A stretch of DNA of 64,000 nt from Fibrobacterota bacterium (lineage in GTDB: Bacteria; Fibrobacterota; Chitinivibrionia; Chitinivibrionales; Chitinispirillaceae), in assembly GCA_023436145.1 (NCBI GenBank), contig JAEZKP010000101.1, forward strand, positions 99,504 to 163,503. Reading direction: 5' to 3'. Of the stretch, positions 42,068-50,574 are shown one piece after another. The position numbers and the translations under genes are program-made. Numbering within the stretch: the stretch's first letter is position 1; each line of letters opens with the position of its first letter. Under the pieces are notes generated by a model, which had not been told where the DNA came from, did no database searches, and worked only from the letters and a program-made list of their open reading frames with translations.

Positions 42068-42616
42068 TCAAAAATACACACACAAACCTATTCCAAACAT
42101 ATTATATGCCCATCTGGTTATCCCGATGTCAATTTCCATCAATATCCCCAGATGCCTCCTGGCCATTACTTCAAAACCAATGACTCCCCAAATTGGGAAA
42201 TAAGTATCATGTTTATTAAACTCCACATCCATATCCAGACAACCGTAAAGTGATGCTATTCTACGGATGGGAAAAGAAAGATTAAAGGTCATATCAATAC
42301 CCAGATCATTATAGGCGTGCATTCCGGCGGCAAGTGAAACAGAAGGCATCCCTTTAAGAAGCGCAAATTCCAGATCCCCGCCAAAATAAGTATCGTGGTT
42401 GTTGAGACGGAACTTGAGGGAGAGGTCCATACTGCGGGTAATCCCTATCCCTCCATGCAGAAAAAGCCCCACATCACTACCCCCATCCACAAAAAATATA
42501 GGAGCCACACCAAGTGAAAACCTTCCCGGACGAAGCGTACCGGCGCTGTTATGAACTTGTGCTGTAGCCATTTCATAACTCATCAGAAGACAAATAATTA
42601 ATACGATCTTTCTCAA
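42068..42616 (-). CDS. Predicted outer-membrane beta-barrel protein
   Basis: 182 residues from a TTG at 42616, chosen because AAAGGGTGG lies at proper distance and a signal peptide follows at once (LRKIVLIICLLMSYEMATAQ). The mature part alternates in beta-strand fashion with Gly-rich turns (RFSLGVAPIFFVDGGSDVGLFLHGG) and ends in IGLCVYF, with the terminal Phe that directs barrels to BAM. It lies downstream of the nickel-transporter operon on the same strand, but a terminator separates them. No known family recognised. Confidence 0.7.
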   Translation of the reverse strand: MRKIVLIICLLMSYEMATAQVHNSAGTLRPGRFSLGVAPIFFVDGGSDVGLFLHGGIGITRSMDLSLKFRLNNHDTYFGGDLEFALLKGMPSVSLAAGMHAYNDLGIDMTFNLSFPIRRIASLYGCLDMDVEFNKHDTYFPIWGVIGFEVMARRHLGILMEIDIGITRWAYNMFGIGLCVYF

Positions 42617-42737
42617 TTGTGCCACCCTTTCAAACTCTTTATTGAATAGATATAAATCGTTGTAATAAAAGATGCAAGACGTACCACACAAATTATCTGT
42701 GTAGATTATATCTAATTTTTTGAAATAAACAAATGGT

Positions 42738-42762
42738 AAATAAAGGCTAAATATCAGCCTTT
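42738..42762 (-). terminator. Terminator overlapping the end of nikO
   Basis: On the minus strand AAAGGCT-GATATTT-AGCCTTT is followed by ATTTACC. The 7-bp stem spans the nikO stop codon. The T-tract is moderate. Confidence 0.65.
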
Positions 42763-43554
42763 ATGATGAACATGAGGATGAATGTGACTTCCGTGCAGAT
42801 GTCTGTGGACATGTACATGCATCAGGTTATTATTCTGAAGAAACTGTTGATCTGAAAGAATCTCCTCTGCCGATCCGCTTCTTATTATGTTGTGCTCCGG
42901 ACCAAACACATGAACTTTTTCGGCAATCTCTTCAGCGATGTGAAGATCATGAGTGGCCATCACCACCGTTTTACCATTTTTATGCGCCTCAAATAAAATA
43001 GCTATTATGTCGCGGGTGGTTTGCGGATCCAGACCGGCAGTGGGTTCATCCAACAGTAAAACTTCCGGCTCGATTATCAGAACCGATGCAATAGCTGCCT
43101 TCTTTTTTTCTCCTATACTTAACTGATGAGGTGATCGCCCCAGAAGATGGGAAATTCTCATGCACTCAACCACCCGCTCAAAACGCCGGTTAATTTCTTC
43201 CTTCCCTATTTCCAGATGCAAAACTCCAAAAAGTATGTCTTCTTTAACAGTTGGACAAAACAGCTGAATATCCGGATTCTGAAAAACAAAACCGACCCTT
43301 CTCCTGAAGAAACGCTGTTTTTCATTATTACCCATCTCCCGTTCGGATAACAAACTGCCAAATGCAGTAATTGTACCGCTGGATGGAAATATCAGCGCAT
43401 CGAGCATATTAAGCAGTGTTGATTTACCAGTACCATTTGCTCCTATTACAGCAATACTTTCCCCACTTTTTATGGTCAGATTAATATTATTAAGAGCCGG
43501 AATTTTATGATAGGCATAACAGACCCGGTCTAATGAAAAAAGTGATTCACACAT
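42754..43554 (-). CDS. nikO: Nickel/cobalt ECF transporter ATPase with a His-rich tail
   Basis: 266 residues. ABC motifs: GANGTGKS (Walker A), FQNPDIQLFCPTVKED (Q-loop), LSIGEKKKAAIA (signature), EVLLLDEPTAGLDP (Walker B) and ATHDLH (switch His). The last 25 residues are unusual: NNNLMHVHVHRHLHGSHIHPHVHH carries ten His, enough to bind Ni or Co. It powers the NikM/N/Q permease. Its start overlaps nikQ by 25 bases. Nickel is favoured over cobalt by the linked nikR. Confidence 0.93.
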   Translation of the reverse strand: MCESLFSLDRVCYAYHKIPALNNINLTIKSGESIAVIGANGTGKSTLLNMLDALIFPSSGTITAFGSLLSEREMGNNEKQRFFRRRVGFVFQNPDIQLFCPTVKEDILFGVLHLEIGKEEINRRFERVVECMRISHLLGRSPHQLSIGEKKKAAIASVLIIEPEVLLLDEPTAGLDPQTTRDIIAILFEAHKNGKTVVMATHDLHIAEEIAEKVHVFGPEHNIIRSGSAEEILSDQQFLQNNNLMHVHVHRHLHGSHIHPHVHHKG

Positions 43555-44408
43555 ATAATTCCTGCAAATGATATTAATGTAAATGTAATAATCAGAACAT
43601 CGGTTTTCCGCATTCTGAATTCATCGATGATTTTTGGTTCACCAGTATATCCTCTGGAAATCATGGCATTATAAACCTGAGACTGCATCCGGTAAGAATT
43701 CATCCACAGCGAAGCTATAGTCAATCCCACAATTCTCTGACCTTTTCTGGTAGATTTTACATATCCTGTCCTGCTTTTAATAGCAGTAAAGGTATTTTGA
43801 ATATTGTCCAGAAGAAGATAAATATAGCGGTATGTCATCCCTAATATCATCACAAAAAGCTGAGGTACTCTGAAAATCCGCAGTACTTTCAGGAGAACAG
43901 GACTGGGAGTGGTTAAAACCAGCAGGATTACAAGTGATACTGATGATAACACCCGCATAAAAAAAAGTATAGCAGAACCGATACCCTGCCTGGTAACTGA
44001 AATATTCATACTGAATATTTCTATTTGACAAACCGGATCTCCGGGAGTGACAAAACTAAATACCGAGGGAATGATAATCAGAAATGAAAACAGTGGAACA
44101 AAAAAAAGTGTCCGTTTCAGGAAGTATGACAAACGAACCGATGAAATCAGCGAAAGAAACACTGTAAACAGATATATCAAACTTAAAACAGCTGCACTTC
44201 TGGTCGCAAGTACACCAGTTAACGCAATAAGAACACAAAAACACTTTGCTCTGGGGTCGCACTTCTGAAGAAAACCATTCGTCTGAGCAATTTCTTCGTT
44301 AGAAATGGTCTCTTTCAATAGTGTCACTGTATCCAGAATTGTCTTTTGTAAAAAGCTATTTCTTTTTGTTTTTTTTCCATTAAACAATTCACTTACCTTT
44401 TCCCGCAA
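43530..44408 (-). CDS. nikQ: ECF transporter T component of the nickel transporter
   Basis: 292 residues with about five membrane helices and the EcfT/CbiQ motifs: DPRAKCFCVLIALTG (about 50-65) and the two coupling-helix Ala-Arg-Gly-type motifs, here MNSYRMQSQVYNAMISRGYTGEP. The N-terminal 45 residues are charged and cytosolic. It links the ATPase to the substrate-binding NikM. It overlaps nikN by 20 bases and nikO by 25, so the four genes form one transcription unit. Confidence 0.92.
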   Translation of the reverse strand: MREKVSELFNGKKTKRNSFLQKTILDTVTLLKETISNEEIAQTNGFLQKCDPRAKCFCVLIALTGVLATRSAAVLSLIYLFTVFLSLISSVRLSYFLKRTLFFVPLFSFLIIIPSVFSFVTPGDPVCQIEIFSMNISVTRQGIGSAILFFMRVLSSVSLVILLVLTTPSPVLLKVLRIFRVPQLFVMILGMTYRYIYLLLDNIQNTFTAIKSRTGYVKSTRKGQRIVGLTIASLWMNSYRMQSQVYNAMISRGYTGEPKIIDEFRMRKTDVLIITFTLISFAGIICVNHFFH

Positions 44409-44724
44409 GAAATCTTCCCAATAATAAACTTATACCTGCGCACAAAAGGACTCCGATCAAAGCAGAGAAAATATAGGCAACACTGAGATGCCCCATACCC
44501 ATCTTTTCCCAACCTTTAAAAGCATAATCAGGTATTAAAGCATTCCATAGTGAAGAAACCTTTTCCAATCCGGCAGGAATATATCCCAGTATCTCACCGA
44601 TTTCATCGGGCCCCCATTCCCCCCAGGCTGCACCAGCCTTAAATTTTTCCGGTAAATACAAGCCTAAAGGGGAAATAACCGCCAGAATACCCAATCCCAA
44701 CCATAATTTGTCAATGGTTTTCAT
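44389..44724 (-). CDS. nikN: NikN/CbiN-like small membrane subunit (PDGLE-type)
   Basis: 111 residues from the ATG at 44724, which overlaps the nikM stop as ATGA. There are two membrane helices (LWLGLGILAVISPLGLYL near the start, VAYIFSALIGVLLCAGISLLLG near the end), with an outside loop carrying YIPAGLEKVSSLWNALIPDY, a variant of the PDGLE motif of this family. The subunit supports metal loading of NikM in nickel/cobalt ECF transporters. The neighbours fit this exactly. Confidence 0.87.
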   Translation of the reverse strand: MKTIDKLWLGLGILAVISPLGLYLPEKFKAGAAWGEWGPDEIGEILGYIPAGLEKVSSLWNALIPDYAFKGWEKMGMGHLSVAYIFSALIGVLLCAGISLLLGRFLAGKGK

Positions 44725-45407
44725 TTTGTAACCTCCATATCTCCCAGAAGTGAAGGCTCCTGTTTCTGTAAAAAGCGGATGACAAGAGCGGTTACGATCA
44801 TCTCCACCCATCCAAAAATCAATATATGCTCTCCCATCATCGCCGGAATTGCAATTTTCAACCCGTAGGGGCAGTAAAGAGGTTGACCCGATGACGTATA
44901 ATGTAATAAAGGTTGAATTCCAAATTCAATACCAGCCACCAGTGATGCTGCCACCAAACCGGCATATCCACCCAGTCCGGCTCCAACCACTCTTCGCATA
45001 GATATCAACGGACTGTTTACACTAATCAATCTGTAAACAGCATAACCTGCAAAAGGCATTACAAATGCCATATTGAAACAGTTAGCTCCAATAGCGGTTA
45101 CACCTCCATCACCAAATAGCAATGCCTGAATTACCAGTGCAACAGTTATTGCAATACAGGCAGCCCAGGGACTTAATAATATAGCAACCAGTACCGCACC
45201 TACCGCATGCCCGGTTGTACCACCGGGAACAGGAATATTGAACATCATTATTACGAAACTGAAAGCTGCACCGATAGCTAAGAGAGGAACTTGCTTTGCC
45301 TGCAGGTTTTGCTTGACTTTTTTTGATGCAATCGCCCATACAGGAATCATCACCGCATAAGTGGCAATGCAGGTAACCGGCCCTAAATATCCATCTGGAA
45401 TATGCAT
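44721..45407 (-). CDS. nikM: Nickel-binding S component of the ECF transporter
   Basis: 228 residues beginning MHIPDGYL, the invariant CbiM/NikM start whose amino group, His2 and neighbouring His coordinate the metal. GTTGHAVGA supplies another ligand. About seven membrane helices follow. The gene lies 14 bases after the outer-membrane barrel gene and overlaps nikN. The start is unambiguous because the N-terminal Met-His is part of the site. Confidence 0.96.
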   Translation of the reverse strand: MHIPDGYLGPVTCIATYAVMIPVWAIASKKVKQNLQAKQVPLLAIGAAFSFVIMMFNIPVPGGTTGHAVGAVLVAILLSPWAACIAITVALVIQALLFGDGGVTAIGANCFNMAFVMPFAGYAVYRLISVNSPLISMRRVVGAGLGGYAGLVAASLVAGIEFGIQPLLHYTSSGQPLYCPYGLKIAIPAMMGEHILIFGWVEMIVTALVIRFLQKQEPSLLGDMEVTK

Positions 45408-45421
45408 TTTTTGATTTCCTT

Positions 45422-46093
45422 TTAACTAATAATAGCTCTGGCTGAAGGGAATAAAAATAACAGACCGGTTGTTGCGGTGTATGATTTTTGATCCTCAAAA
45501 TTAATCCCGACACCAGCATCTAAAAACAGCCAGTGTACCAACTGCAATCGTCCACCAATCTGCCACCAGTTCAGCGCTTTATCGGAACCACCGATCTCCA
45601 TGCCTGCCCCCACCCGCCTGAACTCGTATACTACCGCAAGACCGTATGTCAAATCAGCGCCCTCCAGATCTGTACCGGTTTGATAGCCCAGATTTGCATC
45701 ACAACTTACATTACCTATCGCTTTTGTCAATACAAAATTCACTGCATAACACTGCTTCCCCCAGACAGCTGCGAAACTGATCGCAAAGAGGTCTGGAATC
45801 AGAGCATATTTCATGGACATTTCTGCTTCATGGAACGCTCTCAGCTCCTCTGGCAAAGGAGTATAGCCAAGACCCAAACCTATATCCATTCTATGGGTCA
45901 CTCCATGCTTCAAACAAAATCCAGCTGAAAAGTTTCTGCCCCAGTAATCGCAAGCCGTTTCAGCCTCAAATTTGCCAGATTCCACTATCCCCACATCATC
46001 GGTTACAAATGGACGCGCTGCAAAAAGTGAAAAACAAAATGCACTGCACAGTAAAAGTATAAAGGAATTCCCTTCCGATGAACTATACTTCAT
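45422..46093 (-). CDS. Predicted outer-membrane channel of the nickel locus
   Basis: 223 residues from the ATG at 46093 (AGGAGGG upstream). The signal peptide ends before AARPFVTDDVGIVESGKFEAE, the same ARPF-TDD start as the barrel beside feoB. The two align along their whole length: HGVTHRMDIGLGLGY versus HGLTDKMDLGISFGY, and LTYGLAVVYEFRRVGAGMEIGG versus LTYGLAAVYNLGIAAIGAEIGG. It is the first gene of the nikMNQO operon, so a role in outer-membrane nickel entry is likely, though untested. Confidence 0.83.
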   Translation of the reverse strand: MKYSSSEGNSFILLLCSAFCFSLFAARPFVTDDVGIVESGKFEAETACDYWGRNFSAGFCLKHGVTHRMDIGLGLGYTPLPEELRAFHEAEMSMKYALIPDLFAISFAAVWGKQCYAVNFVLTKAIGNVSCDANLGYQTGTDLEGADLTYGLAVVYEFRRVGAGMEIGGSDKALNWWQIGGRLQLVHWLFLDAGVGINFEDQKSYTATTGLLFLFPSARAIIS

Positions 46094-46185
46094 TCCTGCC
46101 CTCCTAAAATAGTGATTGGAAATGTTATGGAAATAAAAAGTCCAAATTTCCCCAGTGCTACTTAATTTAAATTCGTGCCATTGTT

Positions 46186-46395
46186 GAAACAAACAAAATT
46201 ACAATACCCAAATTCTAAACAGGAACAGAAGTATGGATGAAGAAAATTCGAAATTCAAAATCAGAAACAGGATAGTTGATAATTGGGATTGAGGATTTGG
46301 TGCTTGTGATTTGGAATTTATTTACGATGCTCTACTTCTTATTCAATCTATGTTGGTTAAATTAACCGGACGCATCTGATAATGTTTCCGATTTA
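46186..46395 (+). repeat. Dispersed non-coding repeat, copy 2
   Basis: Shares the same ordered words as the block at 16415-16640 (TTACAATACCCAAATTCTAA, ACAGGAACAG, GAAAATTCGAAATTC, CAGGATAG, GGTTAAATTA-CCGGAC, TCTGAT). It fills the gap between the nickel operon start and nikR and may carry their promoters. Confidence 0.75.
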
Positions 46396-46404
46396 ATAAA
46401 CAAG

Positions 46405-46815
46405 CTACTCTTCACCGGCAGATGAAATAGACAAGCTTACATGCTTTACGCCAACCATGGACTTAAGACTGTTGGTAAGCAATTCCACATCACGGGCATT
46501 TCCTCTCACCGCGATTACTTCCAGGCAATGGTGGTGGTCCAGATGAACATGCTGAGTGGAGAGTATGATCTCATGATGATCATGCTGAATATCCAGAAGT
46601 TTATTAACCAGCTCCCTTTTATGGTGGTCATAGGTCATTACGATAGCACCTGCAACCGTGCCCCCCAGAGTCCATTTTTTCTGTACTAATTTTTCCCGGA
46701 TAAGATCTCTGATTGCCTCAGAACGGTTCTGGTAATTTTCCGCCTGAATAATTTTATCAAAAGAGTCGATTAAAGATTTATCCAGCGACACTCCAAAACG
46801 GTACAGTTCACTCAT
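46405..46815 (-). CDS. nikR: Nickel-responsive regulator
   Basis: 136 residues. An N-terminal ribbon-helix-helix (YRFGVSLDKSLIDSFDKII, then NRSEAIRDLIREKLV) precedes the ACT-like nickel domain. Ligands are visible in QHDHHEIILSTQHVHLDHHHCLEV (His near 79-81, His89, His91, Cys97), matching the His3Cys square-planar site of E. coli NikR. NikR represses nickel uptake genes when Ni is sufficient. It sits upstream of the barrel-nikMNQO operon, separated by the repeat. No clear GTATGA-N16-TCATAC operator was found nearby. Confidence 0.95.
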   Translation of the reverse strand: MSELYRFGVSLDKSLIDSFDKIIQAENYQNRSEAIRDLIREKLVQKKWTLGGTVAGAIVMTYDHHKRELVNKLLDIQHDHHEIILSTQHVHLDHHHCLEVIAVRGNARDVELLTNSLKSMVGVKHVSLSISSAGEE

Positions 46816-46954
46816 CAGATATACTCCTTAAATGCAAAGAGTGCAAAAATAGTTAATTCAAAACAAAAATGGAAAAAATCTGAATAGGGTTTAAATACCT
46901 GGCAAAAAATGGATGGCTAATTTTTACATGCAGGGGAGATTAGAAGAGAGAGAT

Positions 46955-47029
<75 letters not shown>

Positions 47030-47091
47030 CTGAAATATTTTGGGCTTTATAAAAAATAGGGTTTCCGCTTTTAAGGGAAACCCCAAAATTT

Positions 47092-47166
47092 TGGAGCGAG
47101 AGACGAGATTTGAACTCGCGACAGCCACCTTGGCAAGGTGGAGCTCTACCACTGAGCTACTCTCGC
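47092..47166 (-). tRNA. tRNA-Gly (anticodon GCC)
   Basis: A 75-base tRNA with encoded CCA: acceptor GCGAGAG/CTCTCGC, D arm AGCTCAGTGGTAGAGCT, anticodon stem CCACC/GGTGG with loop TTGCCAA giving GCC, T arm GCGAGTTCAAATCTCGT. Upstream partner of tRNA-Cys. Confidence 0.97.
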
Positions 47167-47365
47167 GTAAAAAGGAACTTCTAAAATAGTATAAGCAAAA
47201 ACCGATGTCAATATCTGATTTTTAATAGTTTTATCCTAAACGGTTTCATTTTTGCCTATAATGTCTCTGAGCGTTATTACTGTTACCCACGTTCTCTATT
47301 CTTAAAAACAACAGCTTCTTTAAATGTCCTTAGAATAGTAGCAGAACAAAAGGTGGAGACTAAAA

Positions 47366-47602
47366 ATGGGTGGATTTGAGCATATCGGGTGGGGAGGCGG
47401 ATTTCTCATGATGGTTTTCTGGACTGTTTTTGTTATTACTATCCTGATATGGATTTTCAAGACTGTTCAAAATCGAAGTAATAGGCGTACCTTTAGTGGT
47501 TTGAAAAATGAGACATCTCTGGACATACTGAAAAAAAGATATGCGCGCGGAGAAATAAGCAAAGAAGAATATGACAAAATAAAAAAAGATCTCCAGGAAT
47601 AA
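47366..47602 (+). CDS. Small membrane protein with SHOCT domain
   Basis: 78 residues: a Gly-rich start, one membrane helix (FLMMVFWTVFVITILIWIF, about 13-31), a basic linker, and a C-terminal SHOCT motif (SLDILKKRYARGEISKEEYDKIKKDL, about 51-76). The motif is a short helical hairpin found at the ends of many small membrane or multimerising proteins. AGGTGGAGA lies upstream of the ATG. Role unknown. Confidence 0.88.
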   Translation: MGGFEHIGWGGGFLMMVFWTVFVITILIWIFKTVQNRSNRRTFSGLKNETSLDILKKRYARGEISKEEYDKIKKDLQE

Positions 47603-47939
47603 GAGTCGGTGTAGAGATTAACGATTCAGGAACAATGGTAACCATCTTCGGTAAACAAAACCTCCTGTCATTATTCCTTTTTTTCCTGATGACAATATCA
47701 AAAACAACCTGCGGCATGAAACAAAAACGACATTAATTGAGATAACAATTCCTTTCTATACTACATCTTATCAATCATGAATCAGCGCACATGCGAATAA
47801 AACCTGCTATTCGCGATTCACTCCATAGATTCTTCTCATTGATAACCGGGTATTTTTTGTTCATATATCATCATTTCTTGATAACCGTGATTTATTTTGT
47901 TCAGACATCACCATTATTGCAGAACGGAGAGCCTGGTAT
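47603..47939 (+). other. Intergenic region with a short direct repeat
   Basis: 337 bases between the SHOCT gene and the lipoprotein gene. Two imperfect direct repeats, TTGATAACCG-GTATTTTTTGTTC-ATATCATCATT and TTGATAACCGTGATTTATTTTGTTC-ACATCACCATT, occur 39 bases apart (47839-47916), just before the lipoprotein gene. They may be regulator sites. Otherwise no gene seen. Confidence 0.5.
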
Positions 47940-48806
47940 ATGAGACAGAAATCTTTTTCGATTATTTTGACTGTATTGGCCCTAGCTTTGTTTTCCGGGT
48001 GTAACAAAGAAAACCCGGCATCTCCTTCATATACCAAGACAGGGCAGGAAGCTCTTCTGATCGTTGTAGAGAACAATAACTCCATAGACCCCTTGATGTC
48101 AACTGGATATACTTATTTCCATTCGGAGATTAAAACTATTTTGTCCGATGTTTTCCAAATACGCCCACAGGATATTCCCGACAACCTATCCCTTGATGAA
48201 GTTATCGATGAGTTTGGCGAGGATTGGCAGATTGGTGAATTGATCGAAACAGCGAAGCCTTTCTACTCAAAAACCGTTTCTCTTACCGATAACGATGCAA
48301 CTGCAATGGCGGTGCTCGATTCCCTTACCATGCTGTGCAGAAATGGTTATACAGTGGATATGATCTTTAACCTCCATGGAGGACTGAATATTTTTAACGG
48401 AGGAACATCGGTTTGGTTCTCAGATCAATCCTACAATCTCGATGCATTTGTCGACAGCCTTATACGCCGCTCAGTCTGCCCACGTGCGCTATACCAGACC
48501 TGCTGTTATGGTTCTTACATGATCGAGTCATGGGAGCGGGCAGGTATAACCGCGGTAAACGGGGCGAGTGAGCTAAACACATTCTCTATGTTTTCACCGA
48601 TCTATTTTTTACGAAACTGGACCGAAGGGATGAGTTTCAGTCAGGCGGTGCAAACAGCTTTTGACCAGGAGTACAAAAAAATCGGATCGTATAGTAATGT
48701 GCTTGAGGAAATCACAGAGCTTCTGAGCGATGAAAATTTGGAAGGGAGTACTCAGGAAATTGGTGGATCGGACACCCTGCTGTTATGGAGAAGTATTGAA
48801 CCTTAG
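47940..48806 (+). CDS. Lipoprotein with possible cysteine-peptidase (clan CD-like) fold
   Basis: 288 residues. The lipobox is LALFSGC (Cys21). The body is alpha/beta: a strand-His pattern VDMIFNLHGGLNIF (about 138-151), then after one helix and strand ALYQTCCYGSYMIESWERAG (about 181-200). A His-Gly after one strand and a Cys after the next is the layout of caspase/gingipain-like clan CD peptidases, so it may be a small surface protease. It could also be unrelated; overall similarity was not recognised. The gene ends in a distinct acidic tail. It stands alone. Confidence 0.7.
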   Translation: MRQKSFSIILTVLALALFSGCNKENPASPSYTKTGQEALLIVVENNNSIDPLMSTGYTYFHSEIKTILSDVFQIRPQDIPDNLSLDEVIDEFGEDWQIGELIETAKPFYSKTVSLTDNDATAMAVLDSLTMLCRNGYTVDMIFNLHGGLNIFNGGTSVWFSDQSYNLDAFVDSLIRRSVCPRALYQTCCYGSYMIESWERAGITAVNGASELNTFSMFSPIYFLRNWTEGMSFSQAVQTAFDQEYKKIGSYSNVLEEITELLSDENLEGSTQEIGGSDTLLLWRSIEP

Positions 48807-49333
48807 CATGGCAACACTGGTCAAACCTGGCCAGATCTCGTTTATGGAAGATCCTACTAATAGTGTGATTATTAAAACACAAAATAACAAAATCAAAAAA
48901 CAGAGCTGGCATTTCAAGATGTGACAGAATTCGTTAATTCATTATAAAAATTAATGAAAATGAAAGAAATACAACTCTTATATTGTGCATTCGCTCTGAA
49001 AAATAAATATCGAGGCATAAATTAGACATCTTCTTTGCTATGCAAGTTGAAAAGAATTCAACTTAGTTTTATCTTGTCTTCCACATCGTATTCACCTAAA
49101 TTATAATACTCCTGAACAAGCACCCTTTTAGAAATGAACTATATATTAAATGTAGAATATCTGCCTAGAAGAGTATGAAGCGTAATAAGTTTTGATAGAA
49201 ACATGGCAGAAGTCTTCTAAAATTACAACAAAACCGTAATCCTTAATGCAGTATGGTCGGAATATCTGAAAAGTTTCACTGATTTGTTGTTGCCACTTAA
49301 AGTATAAAATGGTGACAGCCTGGATTAGAATTA
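48807..49333. other. AT-rich intergenic region ahead of the ATPase-PIN cluster
   Basis: 527 bases, clearly AT-richer than the genes around it. It should hold the promoter of the ATPase-DUF4325-PIN operon. No open frame with coding character, no clear palindrome and no terminator was seen. Confidence 0.4.
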
Positions 49334-50203
49334 ATGAATGTTTATATCGGTACAACCCGTAGCGATCGTGATGGATTCGATGGAATCGCTACTGTCGTAG
49401 CTGATTCAGTAAATGTTGCTGCTAGAAATATCATATTGGATTTCTCTTTGTGTGATTTTTTTGAGGCTAATATGGCTGCTCCTTTATACGTTGCAATCGC
49501 CAAAATGAAGTACCGTTATAAGAATGTTAAAATTACGGGTTTGTCGCCTGGTATAGCATTAATTTTAAAAAAAAACCGCTTTCTTTCTCTTTTTGGCGAA
49601 GAAAAAAGTTATGATTTATATCAGACGACCATACCTTTTAGAAAATTTAGATTGCATGAAGAAAAGCGTTTTACTGTATATTTAGAATCTTATATGAGAG
49701 GAAAGGGAATTCCAAGTATGTCTCCTGCACTGAACAAAAGATTCAGACAGAGCCTCCTTGAGATCTTCTTAAATGCTAGAATTCATTCTGAATCTAAGTC
49801 AGGCGTTGCTGTTTGCGGCCAGTTCTATCCAAACATGCACAGACTTGATTTTTCAATTTCAGACGCAGGTATAGGAATCCGCGATAATGTTCGAAGATAT
49901 ACAGGCAATCCAAAGGTCAATTCTCTTAATGCTATACGGTGGGCACTAACTGAGGGAAAAACTACGAAAAAAGATCAACCCGGAGGCCTTGGATTAAAAT
50001 TGATTAAAGAGTTTATCGAAATTAATGGTGGAAAGTTACAAATAGTTTCCCGATTTGGGTACTATGAATTTAGCTCAAATGGTGAAATTTTTGAAAAAAT
50101 GGAGCACGATTTCCCCGGGACCTGTGTTAATATTGAAATTAACACATTAGATACTCATAGCTACTGCTTGCGATCAGAAAATCAGGATATTGACATTTTT
50201 TAA
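49334..50203 (+). CDS. STAS-like/GHKL ATPase, first gene of an ATPase-DUF4325-PIN cluster
   Basis: 289 residues, cytoplasmic. Residues 1-95 look STAS-like (ARNIILDFSLCDFFEANMAAPLYVAIA, then VKITGLSPGIALILKKNRFLSLF). The rest is a GHKL ATPase: N-box LLEIFLNARIHS (Glu143, Asn147), G1 DAGIGI (Asp177), G2 GGLGLKLIKEF (217-227). There is no HisKA domain, so it resembles anti-sigma kinases (SpoIIAB/RsbW) more than sensor kinases. The ribosome site is weak. The next gene begins 14 bases after its stop. Confidence 0.85.
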   Translation: MNVYIGTTRSDRDGFDGIATVVADSVNVAARNIILDFSLCDFFEANMAAPLYVAIAKMKYRYKNVKITGLSPGIALILKKNRFLSLFGEEKSYDLYQTTIPFRKFRLHEEKRFTVYLESYMRGKGIPSMSPALNKRFRQSLLEIFLNARIHSESKSGVAVCGQFYPNMHRLDFSISDAGIGIRDNVRRYTGNPKVNSLNAIRWALTEGKTTKKDQPGGLGLKLIKEFIEINGGKLQIVSRFGYYEFSSNGEIFEKMEHDFPGTCVNIEINTLDTHSYCLRSENQDIDIF

Positions 50204-50217
50204 TAGTGGAGTTTATT

Positions 50218-50574
50218 ATGAACGAAAATATAACGATAAAAGTAACCGATGTTATTGGCAGCCAATTATGTATTTCTGCTGAAGATGGGCAGAAAGTTTT
50301 TGAAAAAACAAGCACGTTGTTGAAAAATGGTAATCATGTTACTTTATCTTTTGAGCATGTTACTACTTTGATTTCTCTGTTTCTCAATGCTTCTATTGGT
50401 CAATTGTACGGAACATTTAATGAAGACCAGATTCGTGAGCACCTTCATGTTTCCGGATTAGCAGATGACGATCTTGAAATGTTGAAGCGTGTTGTAGATA
50501 ATGCTAAAAGATACTATTCTAATCCAAAAGTATATGACGATGCCTGGAACAAAGAGGATGGAGATGAAGAATAA
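50218..50574 (+). CDS. DUF4325 STAS-like protein
   Basis: 118 residues from the ATG at 50218, with TGGAG seven bases upstream. 'NHVTLSFEHVTTLISLFLNASIGQLYG' (about 42-68) matches the DUF4325 pattern, a strand followed by SxFxN-x2-G-x-L. An acidic tail follows. DUF4325 proteins are often next to GHKL ATPases, suggesting anti-sigma/anti-anti-sigma-like pairing. It overlaps the PIN gene by 11 bases, so the ratio of the two products is tightly linked. Confidence 0.83.
   Translation: MNENITIKVTDVIGSQLCISAEDGQKVFEKTSTLLKNGNHVTLSFEHVTTLISLFLNASIGQLYGTFNEDQIREHLHVSGLADDDLEMLKRVVDNAKRYYSNPKVYDDAWNKEDGDEE

Noticed and set aside
46094..46404. NikR operator (GTATGA-N16-TCATAC) upstream of the nickel operon
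   Set aside because: No such spaced pair was found; most of the space is the dispersed repeat.
48730..48924. Small plus-strand frame overlapping the end of the 47940 lipoprotein gene
   Set aside because: Lies mostly inside that gene in another frame and has no features of its own.
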